A DNA stretch of 64,000 bases from Branchiostoma lanceolatum (GCF_035083965.1 NC_089727.1:687501-751500); one strand, 5' to 3'. Shown: positions 9,707-21,960, counted from the first letter of the stretch. Program-made: numbers and translations. The notes: generated by a model from the letters alone, not told the origin.

Positions 9707-11036
9707 GCTTAGAACAGGTGATGTAAGACTGTGCAGGCAACATTGTACTTCTTTGTTAATAGACTTATGCTTGCAATTGTACTATGCATATCTGTATAAT
9801 TATGATATGATGAAAATATACCAGTGTCGTGATGCAGTTCTTTTTTTTTATTGGCCAACCGCATTTGTTGGATCACTTCAGCCAAAACCTAAAAAAAAGA
9901 GAGAATCCCTACCTACTAGTACAGACAATTATCAGAAACGTTATCAGAAACACAACATCTGTCTTTCTCGGGCTAACATTAGGTAGTAAATTCTAAATCA
10001 CTGTGCAACTTGATAATGTAAGTAATCAAAGAAAAGGTAATCAGTAAGAAAAACAAAATCTTCGATCAGAAATCTACTTCACTGCTATTATCAATCCTAG
10101 AGGACAAGAGAAAAGTAAAATTGAAAACAAACTTGTAAACAATAAGTTTTTGAACCAACCCAACACTATACATGTTGATAATTATTATCACCATAGTATA
10201 GTTTAGTATAGCAACAAGTGTTTATAAACTAATTAAGAAGAACATTTTTATCACTATAGTGTAGTAACAAGTGTTGATAACTAACTACAACATAACTATA
10301 GCATGTAACAACTGTTTATAACTTAAAACTATAACATTATTATCACTATAGTATAGTAAAGCAACAAGTGTTGATAAACTAAGTAGAACATTTTTATCAC
10401 TATAGTGTAGTAAACAAGTGTTGATAACTAGCTACAACACCTCTATTGCTATAGTATCAACAACTGTCTATAACTTAAACTATAGCATTGTTACCACTAT
10501 AGCAACAAGAAACAAAACTAGAAAGATTGATGCTGCATGAGATACAGAATGGACTCTGAATCTTATTCCAACTTCAAGGAAATGTTGAACGAACAAAAAC
10601 AAAGGAAGCCGACTTTGGAGTCCCTTCTTATGTGAGACCATGTACATGTATGATAAGTCTTTCTCTCCATCCAGTCAACTTAACTTCTCTCAGTAAGGTC
10701 AATACAAGTACCTAAAGCTTAAGTAGACTCAATGGTATGCATGGAAGTATGGTCATAACACTTCCTCATAACACTTCCTCTCTACTTTGCACATCTACCA
10801 TATCAAACTACAGAGAACAAACTTAACTTCACCGACATTGTACCTCAAATAGAGAGCGCTTAATGAACCTGAAAAATCTCTGCTGCTTTTCTAAATTGAA
10901 GGTTATCTTATAGTTATACATTTATAAATGTTTCTTCACTCACTCCTAACGACCAGCCTGGAAGATAATTTACTCTTGAGTCAGCATGTGTCATTTTAGA
11001 CTACGTCGCTCACTGAACTGTTTGCTGCACTCCTCA
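9707..11036. other. AT-rich intergenic stretch with a minisatellite
   Basis: No gene was recognised. From about 10170 to 10510 there are 4-5 diverged copies of a unit built from TATCACTATAGTATAGTA, AGCAACAAGTG and TTGATAACTA motifs (period roughly 70-100 bp). The rest has no clear structure. Confidence 0.55.
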
Positions 11037-11041
11037 CATCT

Positions 11042-11867
11042 TTACGGTTTCTCAACAGTGTGAGTCTGCATGTGTCTCTTTAGATGACCCAGCTGACTGA
11101 ACTGTTTACTGCACTCCTCACATCTGTAGGGTTTCTCACCTGTGTGAGTTTGCATGTGTTTGCTAAGGTTACCCAGCTGACTGAACTGCCTGCTGCACTC
11201 ATCACACCTGTAGGGTTTTCCCCTGTATGAGTCCGCATGTGAGACTTCAAATGACCCAGCTGACTGAACTGCCTGCTACACTCCTCACACTTGTAGGGTT
11301 TCTCCCCAGTGTGAGTCCGCATGTGTCTCTTCAGATGACCCAGCTCACTGAACTGCCTGCTGCACTCCTCACATCTGTAGGGTTTCTCACCTGTGTGAGT
11401 CTGCTTGTGCGTTTTCAGATGACCCAGTCGACCGAACTCTTTACCACACTCTTCACACGTGAAGGGTTTTTCCCCTGTATGAGTTTGCATGTGTGTCTTC
11501 AGATGACCCAGCTGACTGAACTGTTTGCCGCACTCATCACACCTGTAGGGTTTCTCGCCAGTGTGAGTTTGCATGTGTGTCTTCAAATGACCCAGCTGAC
11601 TGAACTGCCTGCTGCACTCCTCACACCAGTAGGGCTTCTCACCTGTGTGAGTCCGCATGTGTTTCTTCAGATGACCCAGCTCACTGAACTGCCTGCTGCA
11701 CTCCTCACATCTGTAGGGTTTCTCCCCGGTGTGAGACCGCATGTGAGACTTCAGATGACTCGGTCGACTGAACTGTTTGCTGCACTCCTCACATCGGTAC
11801 GGTTTCTCACCAGGCACTTTGCCTACAACCTTTTCCTCTGCTCTTTCGTAGTCAGTGACTAGTCACC
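11042..11867 (-). CDS. C2H2 zinc-finger protein, frameshifted near the 3' end
   Basis: Seven consecutive TGEKP-linked C2H2 fingers of 28 residues each (Y-x-C-E-E-C-x3-F-x5-L-x2-H-x3-H) lie in one frame from 11817 to about 11225. At 11213-11225 one base is missing from the linker (GGGTTTTCCCC instead of GGGTTTCTCCCC), so two further finger sequences are out of frame. In their own frame the last one meets TAA at 11042-11044. The frame opens after a TGA near 11868 with no ATG, so the N terminus must come from an upstream exon that I did not find. Contact positions are nearly uniform (mostly Q/E/R at -1, H at 3, T/K/S/R at 6). It is a nuclear DNA-binding protein if expressed, and the frameshift may be real or a sequencing error. 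Confidence 0.72.
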
Positions 11868-11869
11868 CC

Positions 11870-14180
11870 GGCTTTTGCCATTCGATGCCATACTTGCACT
11901 AGCTGAAGACACTGCTGCAATAAGGACACGAACAACAAGATATCAGAGATAGCAGACTTCACCCCCTCAGGCAGAACATACAGAGACTGCGGTGCTGAAT
12001 TCACCAGCGTACAGGCAGACAAGACAAAAACGACACTTCACTACATTATGAGAATTATCTATTTTGGCAAGGTTTTTATTACTGGCGCCTACTCTAATGT
12101 AGTAAATGTTTGAAAAAAAAAAGCCACCTCAAAGTTCCAAGTCTGCATGTGATCATGTGATGCGCTGTGGTCTAGGCCAAAGTTCAAGATCCCGCTGATG
12201 CACAATATTAAAGGTCGTCCACGATTCCGCCGAAAACACATGAGCAAGCTCAAAGGTGAAGGCCCCTGACTTGTATGGGTTTGGGAGGTTAGAGATGGCC
12301 ATGGGCTTTCGTGTTGTCGTTTTGGGCTTTCGTACTTCCCAATAACTGCCTTGTTTTCAAATAAGTTAAAATGTGTTCAGCCTCTTGTAAAGATTAAGTG
12401 TACGAGAGCAGAACGTTGCAAAAACGCCTTGAAAAAAATTATGTTACTTCCCCCAAACCCAGATTGAACCCTGGCTTAACCAACGTTACGGCCCGTTACG
12501 TATACATTTCTACAGCAATCTCACGAAAATGGGATCTTCCTTCTACAGCACATATCGTGTTCTTCGGTCAACTTTAACTACGTCTACATTTTTGGCGATT
12601 ACTGAGCCGTAAAGTTCACAAAACCAAACAAACTATGCATCAAATTGGTCCTTATGGTGTCTTTTTCAACCTGCCCAAAGGATGACCAGCCAGATTTTAC
12701 AAATTGTGCACATTTTTTACGAAAGAAAACTTTCTCACCTCTCCGGTCCACTCCGCCACTGCTGAAAATGTCTGCCGTGTCTCGTGGATGATTCCGCCGA
12801 TGATACCCTCACTATCTGTAAGTCACTTTCTGGCAGTTCACTGAAATGGGCGTTGGCTACCCTAGCAACACATAGCAACCACCTTTGACCGCAATTTTCA
12901 CACATTTTCCCAATTGTTCGATAATTACCCCCTCTCCACCTACTGTGAAAACTTTTCAGGTGGGGTGCCGCTGGGCAGGCCAGGCTGCTACCTGGCACCC
13001 TGGGGAGTGTGAATGAGCTTCATATATGGCTGTCTGGAAAACCAAGCTAAGATGTGTATTCTAAGAAATCAACAATGGGTTCAATTTTAAAATGTTTTCC
13101 CGTATCTACAAACTATTTCTAGCCTCTTTAACTTCTCTTGAAGTTGGGTAGATCCACATTATCGATTGTAAAACTGGCACACACGTCAAATGAATTGATA
13201 GATTCACACGGAGAAGTTGTTTTCAACGAATTGAAATACTTGTAGCCAAACATATTAGACATATAAAAGTTGCCAGATTGAACAGGGTTGATTGGCGTTC
13301 AAGAGGAGATGGAAACTGCACTTCCCGTTGTGTAAACCTGTAACGTTACGGTCTTGTACCAAACAGAATTCAAAAGAATCTTCAAAAATCTTCTGACCAT
13401 AATTTTCTTAGCAACCGCATCTGTATGTATGTTGTACTTTAAAACTTTCAGAAAGCATAAAGAGAATGATTGTTTATACGCCACTTATGCTTGAGACCAT
13501 GTTTGTGCATTGTTTTTAAAACCAAGCCATACTGTGTCTGGCAGGTAAGCCACTGCCAGGTAAAGCTGTGAACAAGCGTGAACAAGCCATTGTTCTGCCC
13601 AGGTAGTCTGCTCTCCTACTGTGAGGGTGCTGTGTCAACAACTTGATTGGCCATATTGTTCACAAATCATAACAAAGAGATCACATTTCACATCTGGGGA
13701 TGCCAAAAGTCCTTATTTTGTAGTCTATTTTTTAATCAAGGTGTGCATGTTCAGATTATGTCATTCAAACTTACAAAAAACATGGATGGAAAGAACACAT
13801 GTTGCACAATAATCTCTCGTTGAGACCATTGTTGTGGAGGATTCCAGTGCTTAGCTATGCCTTCATGAATATTTCCAATGGCCTATTTTTGTCAAATTTT
13901 TTAACATATTATGAAAAATATTTGTTCTGATTATAGTAGTAGACATAGCCTCAACAGGATCTTGTAGAGTGGTCTTCGCTGAATACGTACATACCAAATT
14001 TGTCTTAAAAAAGGATGTCTGTGCGATGCACATAGTGTTTAAAGGTAGTTATCTTGTCAAGTGCTTATTATATTAATATTGAGATATGGATGAGGTATAT
14101 GTGAAGTGAATGTGGTCAGATCGTATCTTACTAATATGCACCACCACAACATGTCAGCAATTCCGGAGATAAACCATCAG
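11870..14180. other. Intergenic stretch without a recognised gene
   Basis: Open frames here are short and lack recognisable domains or coherent splice borders. The sequence CAAAGGTGAAGGC at 12252 matches the terminus of the small element at 14707. No clear tandem repeat was seen. Confidence 0.5.
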
Positions 14181-14284
14181 GTAAGACGGTACTAGGCATG
14201 AAAGTCGGAGCAGGAGTTAATTAGGCTGGGGGCTGAAAAGTGACTTACAGTTAGTGAGCCCGAATAACGCCTTATATGGGTCGG

Positions 14285-14452
14285 AAAACCCTCCGGAAAT
14301 GTCCGAATATGGATCGACTAGAGATATCCGAACCGACACGGAAATGTCCGAACGTGGACCGAGTCGAAATCCGACCCGACTCGGAAATGTCCGAATGTGG
14401 ACCAAGTCGAAATCCGACAAGACTCGGAAATGTCCGAATGTGGACCGAACCT
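14285..14452. repeat. Minisatellite, ~43-bp unit, four copies
   Basis: Units share GGAAATGTCCGAA(T/C)(A/G)TGGA and GTCGAAATCCGAC. Both strands stay open, which produces spurious ORFs. The left flank contains GGTCGGAAAACCCTCCGG. Confidence 0.8.
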
Positions 14453-14510
14453 AATCTCCAAGCAGATGTAGAAAACCAAAATCGTAACGTTTCTCAAGAC
14501 AAGCTCTCAC

Positions 14511-14552
14511 CAAGGAGGTTTTTAATATATACATGTACATAAAACCTCCTTG
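14511..14552. mobile_element. Small AAGGAGGTT fold-back
   Basis: CAAGGAGGTTTT and AAAACCTCCTTG are inverted around an AT-rich loop. The same terminal sequence occurs in the four hairpins of the 24.4-26.6 kb array. Confidence 0.55.
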
Positions 14553-14702
14553 CTCTAAACGTGGTAAGCAAGCGATTTTTTCGAGCCAGCGGTTACTATC
14601 CTTGGGAGGATGGTACACAGGCTTCAATATCTGAACATTGGGATAACAAATACGGTTTTGTATTATATTAAAGCGCTTTCGTAGATTCTAATATGCATAT
14701 GC

Positions 14703-14800
14703 ATTGTTAAAGGTGAAGGCTCCTGACGACCATTGTCTGATTTGCATACCAACGCCTACACGGGTTTTGTTTACGTTTCATCGGCCTTCACCTTTGGCAC
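14703..14800. mobile_element. Small TIR element (AAAGGTGAAGGC)
   Basis: AAAGGTGAAGGC at about 14709 and GCCTTCACCTTT at about 14783 are perfect inverted ends of a short non-coding insert. This is a minimal MITE-like structure. Confidence 0.45.
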
Positions 14801-14814
14801 TGTACATGCGTACT

Positions 14815-16590
14815 CGAAAATAGTCGTGGGTGTTTTTTTAGATTGAACAAGGAGGTGGATTGAACATTTAGATTTTGACAGATAGATTATTTTATATTCT
14901 CCGCCTAGATTTCCACACTCCCTGCTGGTTGTAAACTACTGGCTGGCTTATTAGAATTTTTTGACGAGAAACAAGAAATTTCTTTCATAATGGAAACTGG
15001 AAACTCCGCGGAGTAACGAGAAACAACAAACTGCTCCCGCTGCGCCTCACTATGAATTCCAGCTCCGCAGAGCTCATTCTGTAAACCCCCGTGCCCCCCT
15101 CCACAAGGCGTGTTGTGGTGGGAAAGAAAGCGAAGTTTTTCGTGATCTTTCGCTTTCTACGAGACTATTTCGGTTTAGATCATCGGGATCGACCCCTGCA
15201 TACCTCCCAGGTACGTACGAAGAGCTTTTCCACACCATCGATTTTGTTAACGTTTTGTCTCACCAAGGAGGTTTCTCTCACCAAGGACATGGTCTCACGA
15301 AACACCAACGTGTGTGACACTTTGACAAGTTTTGTACGGCACAAAAAACAACGCCGCCTTCTTGTAAACAAGTTTCTTTCTGCAGAAACCTTAGATCGAG
15401 TGTATCTGGAACAACACGCAAACTTTCAACTGTCGTTCTGTTGTGCTGCTTTACGTTGGAAGTGCGTTTGAGAAAAAATAATAAGTAGACTCGGTTCCCC
15501 AAAAAGGAGAGGGTCAATAAGGGGTTACGGAATCTCAGTCAAGTTTTGAAACTAAGGACGACAACAGCAATGTTGAAATGTTAAACACAAAATTAGATTG
15601 CCTTTCTGAAATGGCCGAAGTTGATCGCTACAAAGAAACGAGAATGGAACGTATGAAGTTGTTGAAAAGTAATCTGTAAACCTCTACAGGAGCCTCCCCT
15701 CGTGAGTTTCGCGCCCTCACATCTGGTATCCATCATGGCAGAAACCGGAGTCGAGGGGAGATTCACTAACTGTTCGGGTGTTGATGCTGATGTGGTTTTG
15801 TTGGTGGGAGAGGGTCAAGGGAAGGTTTAAATAGCAGTTAAGGAGCAGTTTTTTGTGAATGAAAAAATGGCTAATGATAGAACAGTATGGAGCGCTTGTA
15901 TAAAGAGGCTGACAATTTACAGGCCATTGGAATAAAGGCATCAGGGTTGGGAGAAGAGAAGAAAGGAGTTGGGGGAGGTTCACAAACCGCTATACATCAA
16001 ATTTTGTGGAATAATTCTGGGTATATTCTGGGTTGGATAACTTTTGATTGAGTTTTTTCATTTCATCAAAAAAATATACATTTTCAGTTTGCTGCCATGA
16101 AATTGTAGCAATAGTGATTGTACATTGTACGAGCTATATATGCATATGCCCGTGCCTTGTAAATTACGTATGGGTGTAGGCATCCCCTTGATCTCCGTCT
16201 GATCTTGTATGTATTATATGCCCTTCCTTGTTAACACTAGAAGTGTCAATCAGCCTCATTATGCGTCTGCCAAGACTGATATGCAAGACAATAGGGCTTG
16301 CTGGAAGACACCATCACACGTACAAGTGTAAGTTTTGCCAACCCCCTTGGTTTTGCCAAGGACTTGGTTTTGCCAAGCTACAATACCTCTTTGGGAATTT
16401 ACAGCTGCATTTCTCTAATTTTCTCCCTTTTGTCCTCATTCATGACTTCATGACAGCCTTGTGTGAAATATGTACTTGCTTCTTCTCAAGTTTTTACAAC
16501 ACTTTGCTGGCATGACAATGCCATTGTCTTTTGGGTGAGGAATTCTGGATTGTCTGGCCAAGATTCATTCCCCAACTTGATCTCTAAGGA
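14815..16590. other. Intergenic stretch without a recognised gene
   Basis: ORFs at 15091-15471 and its antisense have no recognisable domain. The 15280-15420 interval is densely AAACC/TTT-biased. No repeat family was assigned. Confidence 0.4.
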
Positions 16591-16597
16591 GTCAGTA

Positions 16598-16796
16598 ATG
16601 GCGAATTTCGGTGACCAGTTTCTCAAGCATGTTGGCGTTTCAACAAAAGGATTTCTAACACAGCCCAACCTGTTTCCCGACTTCAAGTTTGAGCCAGTAG
16701 ATGATCATGCGGCCGCTCTGTTGGAGCATGTTGGCATTTCTGCTGACATGTTCTGTTCTCAGCCCGACCCGTTCGACGGACAGACCCACTCATCAG
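16598..16796 (+). CDS. Possible first exon of an unrecognised protein
   Basis: ATG at 16598 has a favourable context (G at -3 and G at +4). It opens 66 codons up to CATCAG|GTCGTT, a plausible donor. The peptide MANFGDQFLKHVGVSTKGFL continues into an internal repeat: FLKHVGVSTKGFLTQPNLF resembles LLEHVGISADMFCSQPDPF. Both halves share (F/L)L(K/E)HVG(V/I)S and QP(N/D)xF. No downstream exon was found, so it may be a relic. No family was recognised. Confidence 0.3.
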
Positions 16797-17324
16797 GTCG
16801 TTGTGCTGCGCTGGTGTTATGTTTATGACAACGGTACCGCATTCTTTTATGTAGTTTAGGCTTAGCTACAGATCATAGACACATGACAGGGCTTGGTTGA
16901 AAAGAGTATGCTTTGTTTTCATGTACATGGTATAACCTGCACTGTTTTTTTGTTTTGTTATGAATATGACTTTGCTTTGTTTTCATGCACATTGTATAAC
17001 CTGCAATGGTCTATTGATATGACTGCGATTTGTTTTCATGACATTGCATAACCTGCACAATTTCTTATAAATTTTGTTATGAGAAACGTTTTCATACGTT
17101 TTCTTTTTGATGCAACGATCTTAAATTTGTTTCTTTATTATTCATATTCAAGTTTATTCTCATGTTAGATTTTTGATGCAACAATCCAAAGTTTCGGTCT
17201 TCATTATTCATGTTTCTTTATTATTCATGTTTATTCTTTTGAATAAAGATGTCCAGGAACACTGATTAATTTGCTGTTTTCCCTTTTTGTTAATCTGATA
17301 ATTGCTTTTATTTGCAAGTAAATG

Positions 17325-17430
17325 GTGGGCGTCTCCAACTTAGTCAGTGGGCGTCTCCAACTTAGTCAATTTATTCGTTGGTTAGTGCATGGGCGTCTCC
17401 AACTTAGTCAATTTATTCGTTGGTTAGTCC
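17325..17430. repeat. Short tandem duplication, ~55 bp unit
   Basis: GGGCGTCTCCAACTTAGTCA occurs three times, with TTTATTCGTTGGTTAGT between copies. It lies upstream of the LTR-element fragment. Confidence 0.8.
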
Positions 17431-17936
17431 ACCTCTGGTACCTAAGGGACCTTACTATGTGGATTTAATCACAAGAAATACACGCTCCTGATTGGCTGAG
17501 GAAAGAGGGTCATGTTCTAAGATATTACAAGTCTGGCTAATTAATAATAATAGAATATTCGTAAGCTATTTAGTGAGAGATAAAGAGGCCTTGAGCCTAG
17601 AGTAGTCAGTCAGTCAGAGAACCAAAGCTGTGCGACGTGCCTGTGGAGTATTTCCTGCCTATCAACCTTCCTGTCCATCTACCGAACTTCTTGGTAAGTG
17701 AGTCTGTTAAAAGTACACAACGCAATGTCCGAATGTATGTAATGTGGTAGGAAATTCCCACTGCCGATCGCTGTTCTCGTGACTGTGTAACTTGTACCGT
17801 AGTTTGTGTTTACTATTGTGTATGTCAATAAATACAACTGTCGGGACCAGAATTAGTGTCGAACTGAATTACTTAGTAACTTACCGTAACTTACCACAAG
17901 GTAACGTAGTGAAAGAGAAAGCCTTAGAGTAAACTG

Positions 17937-18112
17937 TTAGCCTCCGTTGCAGGCTCTGAACCGGCTTTTTGGGGGGCTAAATAATACACTTTTTGCAGCC
18001 AACCCGTAACTATCAGCCAACCCTGTAACTATCTGATAGTTACGGGTTGGCTGCAAAAAGTGTATTATTTAGCCCCCCAAAAAGCCGGTTCAGAGCCTGC
18101 AACGGAGGCTAA
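17937..18112. mobile_element. Fold-back element with ~80-bp perfect arms
   Basis: The left arm, starting TTAGCCTCCGTTGCAGGCTC, is the reverse complement of the right arm, around a 16-nt spacer that is itself a degenerate piece of the arm. The direct repeat AAACTGTTA flanks it (17931-17939 and 18112-18120), a likely 8-9-bp target duplication. Joining the flanks gives AAACTGTTACAAATTGGTGCC, which resembles an LTR end followed by a primer-binding site. Confidence 0.75.
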
Positions 18113-18120
18113 AACTGTTA

Positions 18121-19153
18121 CAAATTGGTGCCTATTGACCAGGATTCTGGCACCCCGACAAGTTATATTTGTTGCCATTTCCTTATGTACAATACTACCC
18201 TGGGAGTCCAGGCACCATAATCGGATCCCCGCACGCGCGCCCAAGCTTTCACGGCCCACCCTCCCGCTGCCCCCCGAAGACTGACCCCGCCCCACTCTCC
18301 GCTCAGACCCAAACTCCGCTATCCGATTACTCCGCTATCCGATTACCGTGTATGGCTAGCAGATTTTGGGTTTACAGCGGAGAGTGGGGCGAAGTCGGTC
18401 TTCGGGGGACAGCGGGAGGGTGGGCCGGGAAAGCTTGGGCGTGCGCGCGTTGCTTGGTGGCTAGCCGATATACGGTGCCTGGCCCCCAGGGTACAATACC
18501 TGTATAGTTGTCAATCTATGCCGAGTTGTATATTCGGGTGTTAGTCAAGGGTTGCACGTGTAGGACCACGCTTTAGGAGTATTGATTCTGTGCGCCTTTG
18601 AGACAGAAGGTGACTTGTGAGTTGTCTAGGATAGCCAGGCGTTGATTTGGTATCTTAGAGTCGCGGTCGAGTTGAGCTCCTAGTCTGTTGCATACGTTAG
18701 CAGGGGTAAGATCTTCTGGCGCCGCCATTAGAACCAGCTATTGTCGTGGAAAACCCGGAAGATGAAAATCCAGGAGAGGAAGATCCCGAAGAGATTGATA
18801 ATCAGAACAAGAAGAAAGACCCTCCCGGGGCCTCGGCGCAAGCACCTCGGTCGGTGCCCAAACTGACCGGTAAGTTCTCAGGGGAAGGGTCTGTAGACTG
18901 GGAAGAGTTTGAGGACCAGAACGAAAATGAGAGAACGTATGGGGCCTGGGGGGATGCGCTCACCTTAGCCGTAATTCGTAAGCACCTGACTGGGGGGGCC
19001 TTGCAAACATTGCGAGGGGCTCCTGTAGCAGATGTAAACAGGCCAGAAAAACTGCTCGAATACCTGAGGGGTATCTATGCCCGCCCGGCAGATCCCACAC
19101 ATTACAAGGCACGGACATATGCATATATAGCTCCTACAATGTACAATCACTAA
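18121..19153 (+). mobile_element. LTR retrotransposon fragment with gag-like ORF
   Basis: The 5' part starts CAAATTGGTGCC, resembling a primer-binding site after an LTR end, then a leader that contains a fold-back insertion. The ORF from about 18746 is acidic at the N terminus (ENPEDENPGEEDPEEID), then has a Gag capsid-like stretch: KLTGKFSGEGSVDWEEFEDQ, WGDALTLAVIRKHLTGGALQ, and EKLLEYLRGIYARP. This resembles Ty3/gypsy Gag (the F-G-D-W-F-x-W arrangement followed by L-x-G-A). It ends at 19153 without nucleocapsid, protease or RT. The ORF's first codon is GTG, so the true start is uncertain. It is a truncated, non-autonomous copy. Confidence 0.6.
18186..18503. mobile_element. GC-rich fold-back inside the LTR-element leader
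   Basis: The outer ends GTACAATACTACCCTGGG and CCCCAGGGTACAATACC are related in inverted orientation, and the inner arms CCCACCCTCCCGCTG/CAGCGGGAGGGTGGG and CCCCACTCTCCGCT/AGCGGAGAGTGGGG pair. Arms are roughly 120-150 bp with some mismatches, around a loop containing CGCTATCCGATTACTCCGCT. Confidence 0.65.
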
Positions 19154-20247
19154 TGCTACAAAATAAACTTAATTATTAAGATCAGATGGCTATAGATTAG
19201 AATGGTACTGTCTATCACACCAAGGAGAAATTGATTTTAATCCTTGATCACTGGAGAAAGTGATTGGACAGTATAAGAATGTTTTGGGTGATTTTTTAGA
19301 ACAGTCCCTTTTTGCACCTTATTGAGAGCAAACTTGGCTATTAGGGATGGTACCGACTTCCGACAAACTTTGACCCAGTGTTGACGTCACACATCAAAAA
19401 CATAATGTCTACAGCCCAGCTCTCGGATAGCTGATCAAAACAGAGAGTCTGTTGAAAATTCCAGTGAGTGAATTTTTTTCGAGTAGGAGAACAGTATACT
19501 GTACTTGTATTTCTCATCACATCCTTGTGTTGTTGTTTCCCTTGTAGGACTCTGTTACCGGCCCTGCTGAAGGCTTCATCTGTTTTCCTGTGTCCTGTTC
19601 TGACAGCTGAAGACGGGATTGTTCCAAAGATATCTTGCAGCAGGTAGGTAATTGTAATTGACATTCATTTGAAAGTTCATGATGACATCTGTGTTGGCAG
19701 AAGACATTCTGGAACAAATTTGAACCCTAAAGTCTGACACAAAAAATTGGACGTGCCCAAATTTCCTACTGATCAGCTCCAGTCTTTGTCAAGGAATGAG
19801 CAATCTATTGCTTCTGTGACATCAAGTTGTGCAGATGGAACATGTGACTTGGTAAGCAGTGGATCATTAGTTACAGAAAGTTCATGGCCAGTAGTGCTGC
19901 CAACCCACAAACTATGTTGAGGGGAATTGACATGATAAATTCTTATACGATAGTTGTGACTGTTCAGGCTTCGGGTCATTTCAACTTGCGAAGGATCAGA
20001 GGACTGATCAAAAGCTTTTTAGTAGAAACTTTACTTACTGTACGGAAATAGTGTATAAAAATTGTTACATTCATGAAGACCTGTGATAAGATTTTTCATT
20101 CTTGACATTGGAAATATGTTAATACATGTACCTGTAACTTTCTTTTCTTTTATGCAGATTTTAGGACTGTTTGTCTATTTTTTTTTACTCTAATAACCTG
20201 TAAGGTTTTTATGACCAGCGTGATTTGATCATGTCCAGGATAATCTG

Positions 20248-20520
20248 ATGGTTGCAAAATTTTCATCTTCTTACTCCAGAACTACAGAAACCATGGCAAT
20301 AAACTGGTCAAAAACCTACAGGTGTGAGGAGTGCAAAAAAGAGTTCACTTGGCTGGGTGATCTGAAGAAACACATACAGACTCATATAGGGGAGCTGGGT
20401 AATCTGAAAGCACACACGTGGACTCACACTGGTGACAAACCCAAGGTGTGAGGAATGCAGCATGCAGTTCAGCGAACTAGGTGATTTGAAGAAACACATG
20501 AAATTGATAAACCCCCCAGT
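20248..20520 (+). pseudogene. Decayed C2H2 zinc-finger copy
   Basis: METMAINWSKTYRCEECKKE begins a complete finger (C-x2-C ... H-x3-H, with TWLGDLKKHIQTH). A second finger has lost its cysteines (GELGNLKAHTWTH), and after TGDKP the frame shifts into KV stop. A third finger, CEECSMQFSELGDLKKHMK, continues in another frame. It is the counterpart of the intact gene at 23530, and METMA corresponds to the ATG context there. Confidence 0.65.
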
Positions 20521-21504
20521 TTTGATGAATGAGTAGTGAGCTTTGTCATGTAGAAACCAACTTGCAAACTCAGTCAGGGAAGGAACAGTGGTGTTGTGAG
20601 GAGTGCAACAGACAGCTCAGGCTAGTGGGAGAATGAGAGTTCTGAGAAAAAACACTGACCAAAACCTACCTACCATTGACTTTTAAAGCTGCATGGAAAG
20701 TTTACTTTAGACTTTAGAGTTAGTTTGGTGTCCTTCATAGAAATGTTTTTGTAATGTTGGACTGCACGCAGGAAATCTAGCTTGTACTGTAGCATTCCCT
20801 GGCATGTAAATAACATTAACAGTTTTTGCTGATATAGAAGATAGCGGTGGTTCAGAATAAATGTATTTGAAGTGTTTGCTAACCACATGGTACATGTACA
20901 CAAGTTAAGTTTGTTTTGCTATAGTGTCTAACTTTTGTTGTGTTTTGGTCAGTTGACCATTTTGACGTTTATTTCTCTTATTCTCTGCTGTTAATGTAGA
21001 GGTTTTTAGAAAGTTATTTAGTTTACTTTTTCTTGTTTAGGGATTCTTTTTACCATAGATGATAGAATTAGGGTGGTTGAAAATGGATGGCGAAAGGCAA
21101 GTGTTGTTTGTATTCTACCTGTATCCAACACATTTTGTAGTAGCAGAACCAACATGTACTTGTTATAGACTTAGATTCTAACATTTAATCTTGGAGTCTA
21201 TGTACTAATACTAGGTAGGTAGTGGCTTTTGTAAGCTTTGGTTATGTTAACAACATGCATTCGTTTAAGCTGATTTAGTTCATTGAAATAAAGTTGTTTC
21301 TTTCAATCTTAGAGATATGTTGTCAATGCTGTTCTAGGGTCATACTTGAAAAATAGATACAAAATGTATTGAAACATTATCAATTCATATTAAGAACTTT
21401 ATCTCTGATCACAGTATACCATTGTGATGATCATTTTCCGTTTAAATCACCAAGCCGACGTATGGTGTTTTGACTGACGTCCACGCCTATTGTAGCTCTC
21501 CGCA

Positions 21505-21735
21505 AGTAATCTCCAAGCATATCTAACGGTTGCAAAGACCGTATCCAACCACCCTCATTAAATCAGGACCCCTATCGCTCCACGTTGGCTCTCGCGAAGA
21601 GCGACAGGGGTCCTGATTTAATGATGGTTTTTCCAACTGGCGTTTTTATTGCTACCCAAAGTTGCAATAAAAACACCTTTTGCCAGTTGAATACGGTCTT
21701 TGTAACCGTTAGATCTGCTCGGAGATTTTCCGCAA
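21505..21735. mobile_element. Nested fold-back MITE, left-unit copy
   Basis: The outer arms AATCTCCAAGCAtATCTAAC and its inverse (end near 21735) carry GGTTGCAAAGACCGTATCCA. An inner inverted repeat (ATCAGGACCCCTATCGCTCC against its complement) surrounds a short CG-rich loop, and a third inverted pair (GGCGTTTTTATTGC/GCAATAAAAACACC) lies beyond it. It is shared with 26965-27245. Confidence 0.7.
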
Positions 21736-21929
21736 ATAGGTTTGGGTACCAGGCTAGCTAGGTTTTTTCCAGGTCTCCTTATGACATTGTCACAGCGGGA
21801 CCAACTACACCTTCTCTGGTCAGCAACTCCTTTTGACTTTTCAAATCAACAACTCACCCCATTCGCACAATCACCACTTTCATTAAGTGGCGTTTGGTGG
21901 GCAATAATAAAGCTACGCCAAAAAGCAAT

Positions 21930-21960
21930 TCCGGGGGAAGTCGTGGAGGGACTTGCTCTG
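21930..21960 (-). pseudogene. Remnant of the terminal exon of the 27.7-30.9 kb gene
   Basis: On the minus strand, CAG|AGCAAGTCCCTCCACGACTT followed by CCCCCGG matches the start of the terminal exon at 27932 (SKSLHDFPR). The rest of the exon is missing here, so the left duplication unit carries only its first ~9 codons. Confidence 0.6.

Noticed and set aside
11227-11862. 211-codon plus-strand ORF opposite the zinc fingers
   Set aside because: Antisense shadow of the 84-bp zinc-finger periodicity.
14254-14542. Overlapping ORFs with NVRMWTK-type repeats
   Set aside because: A 43-bp minisatellite read in several frames.
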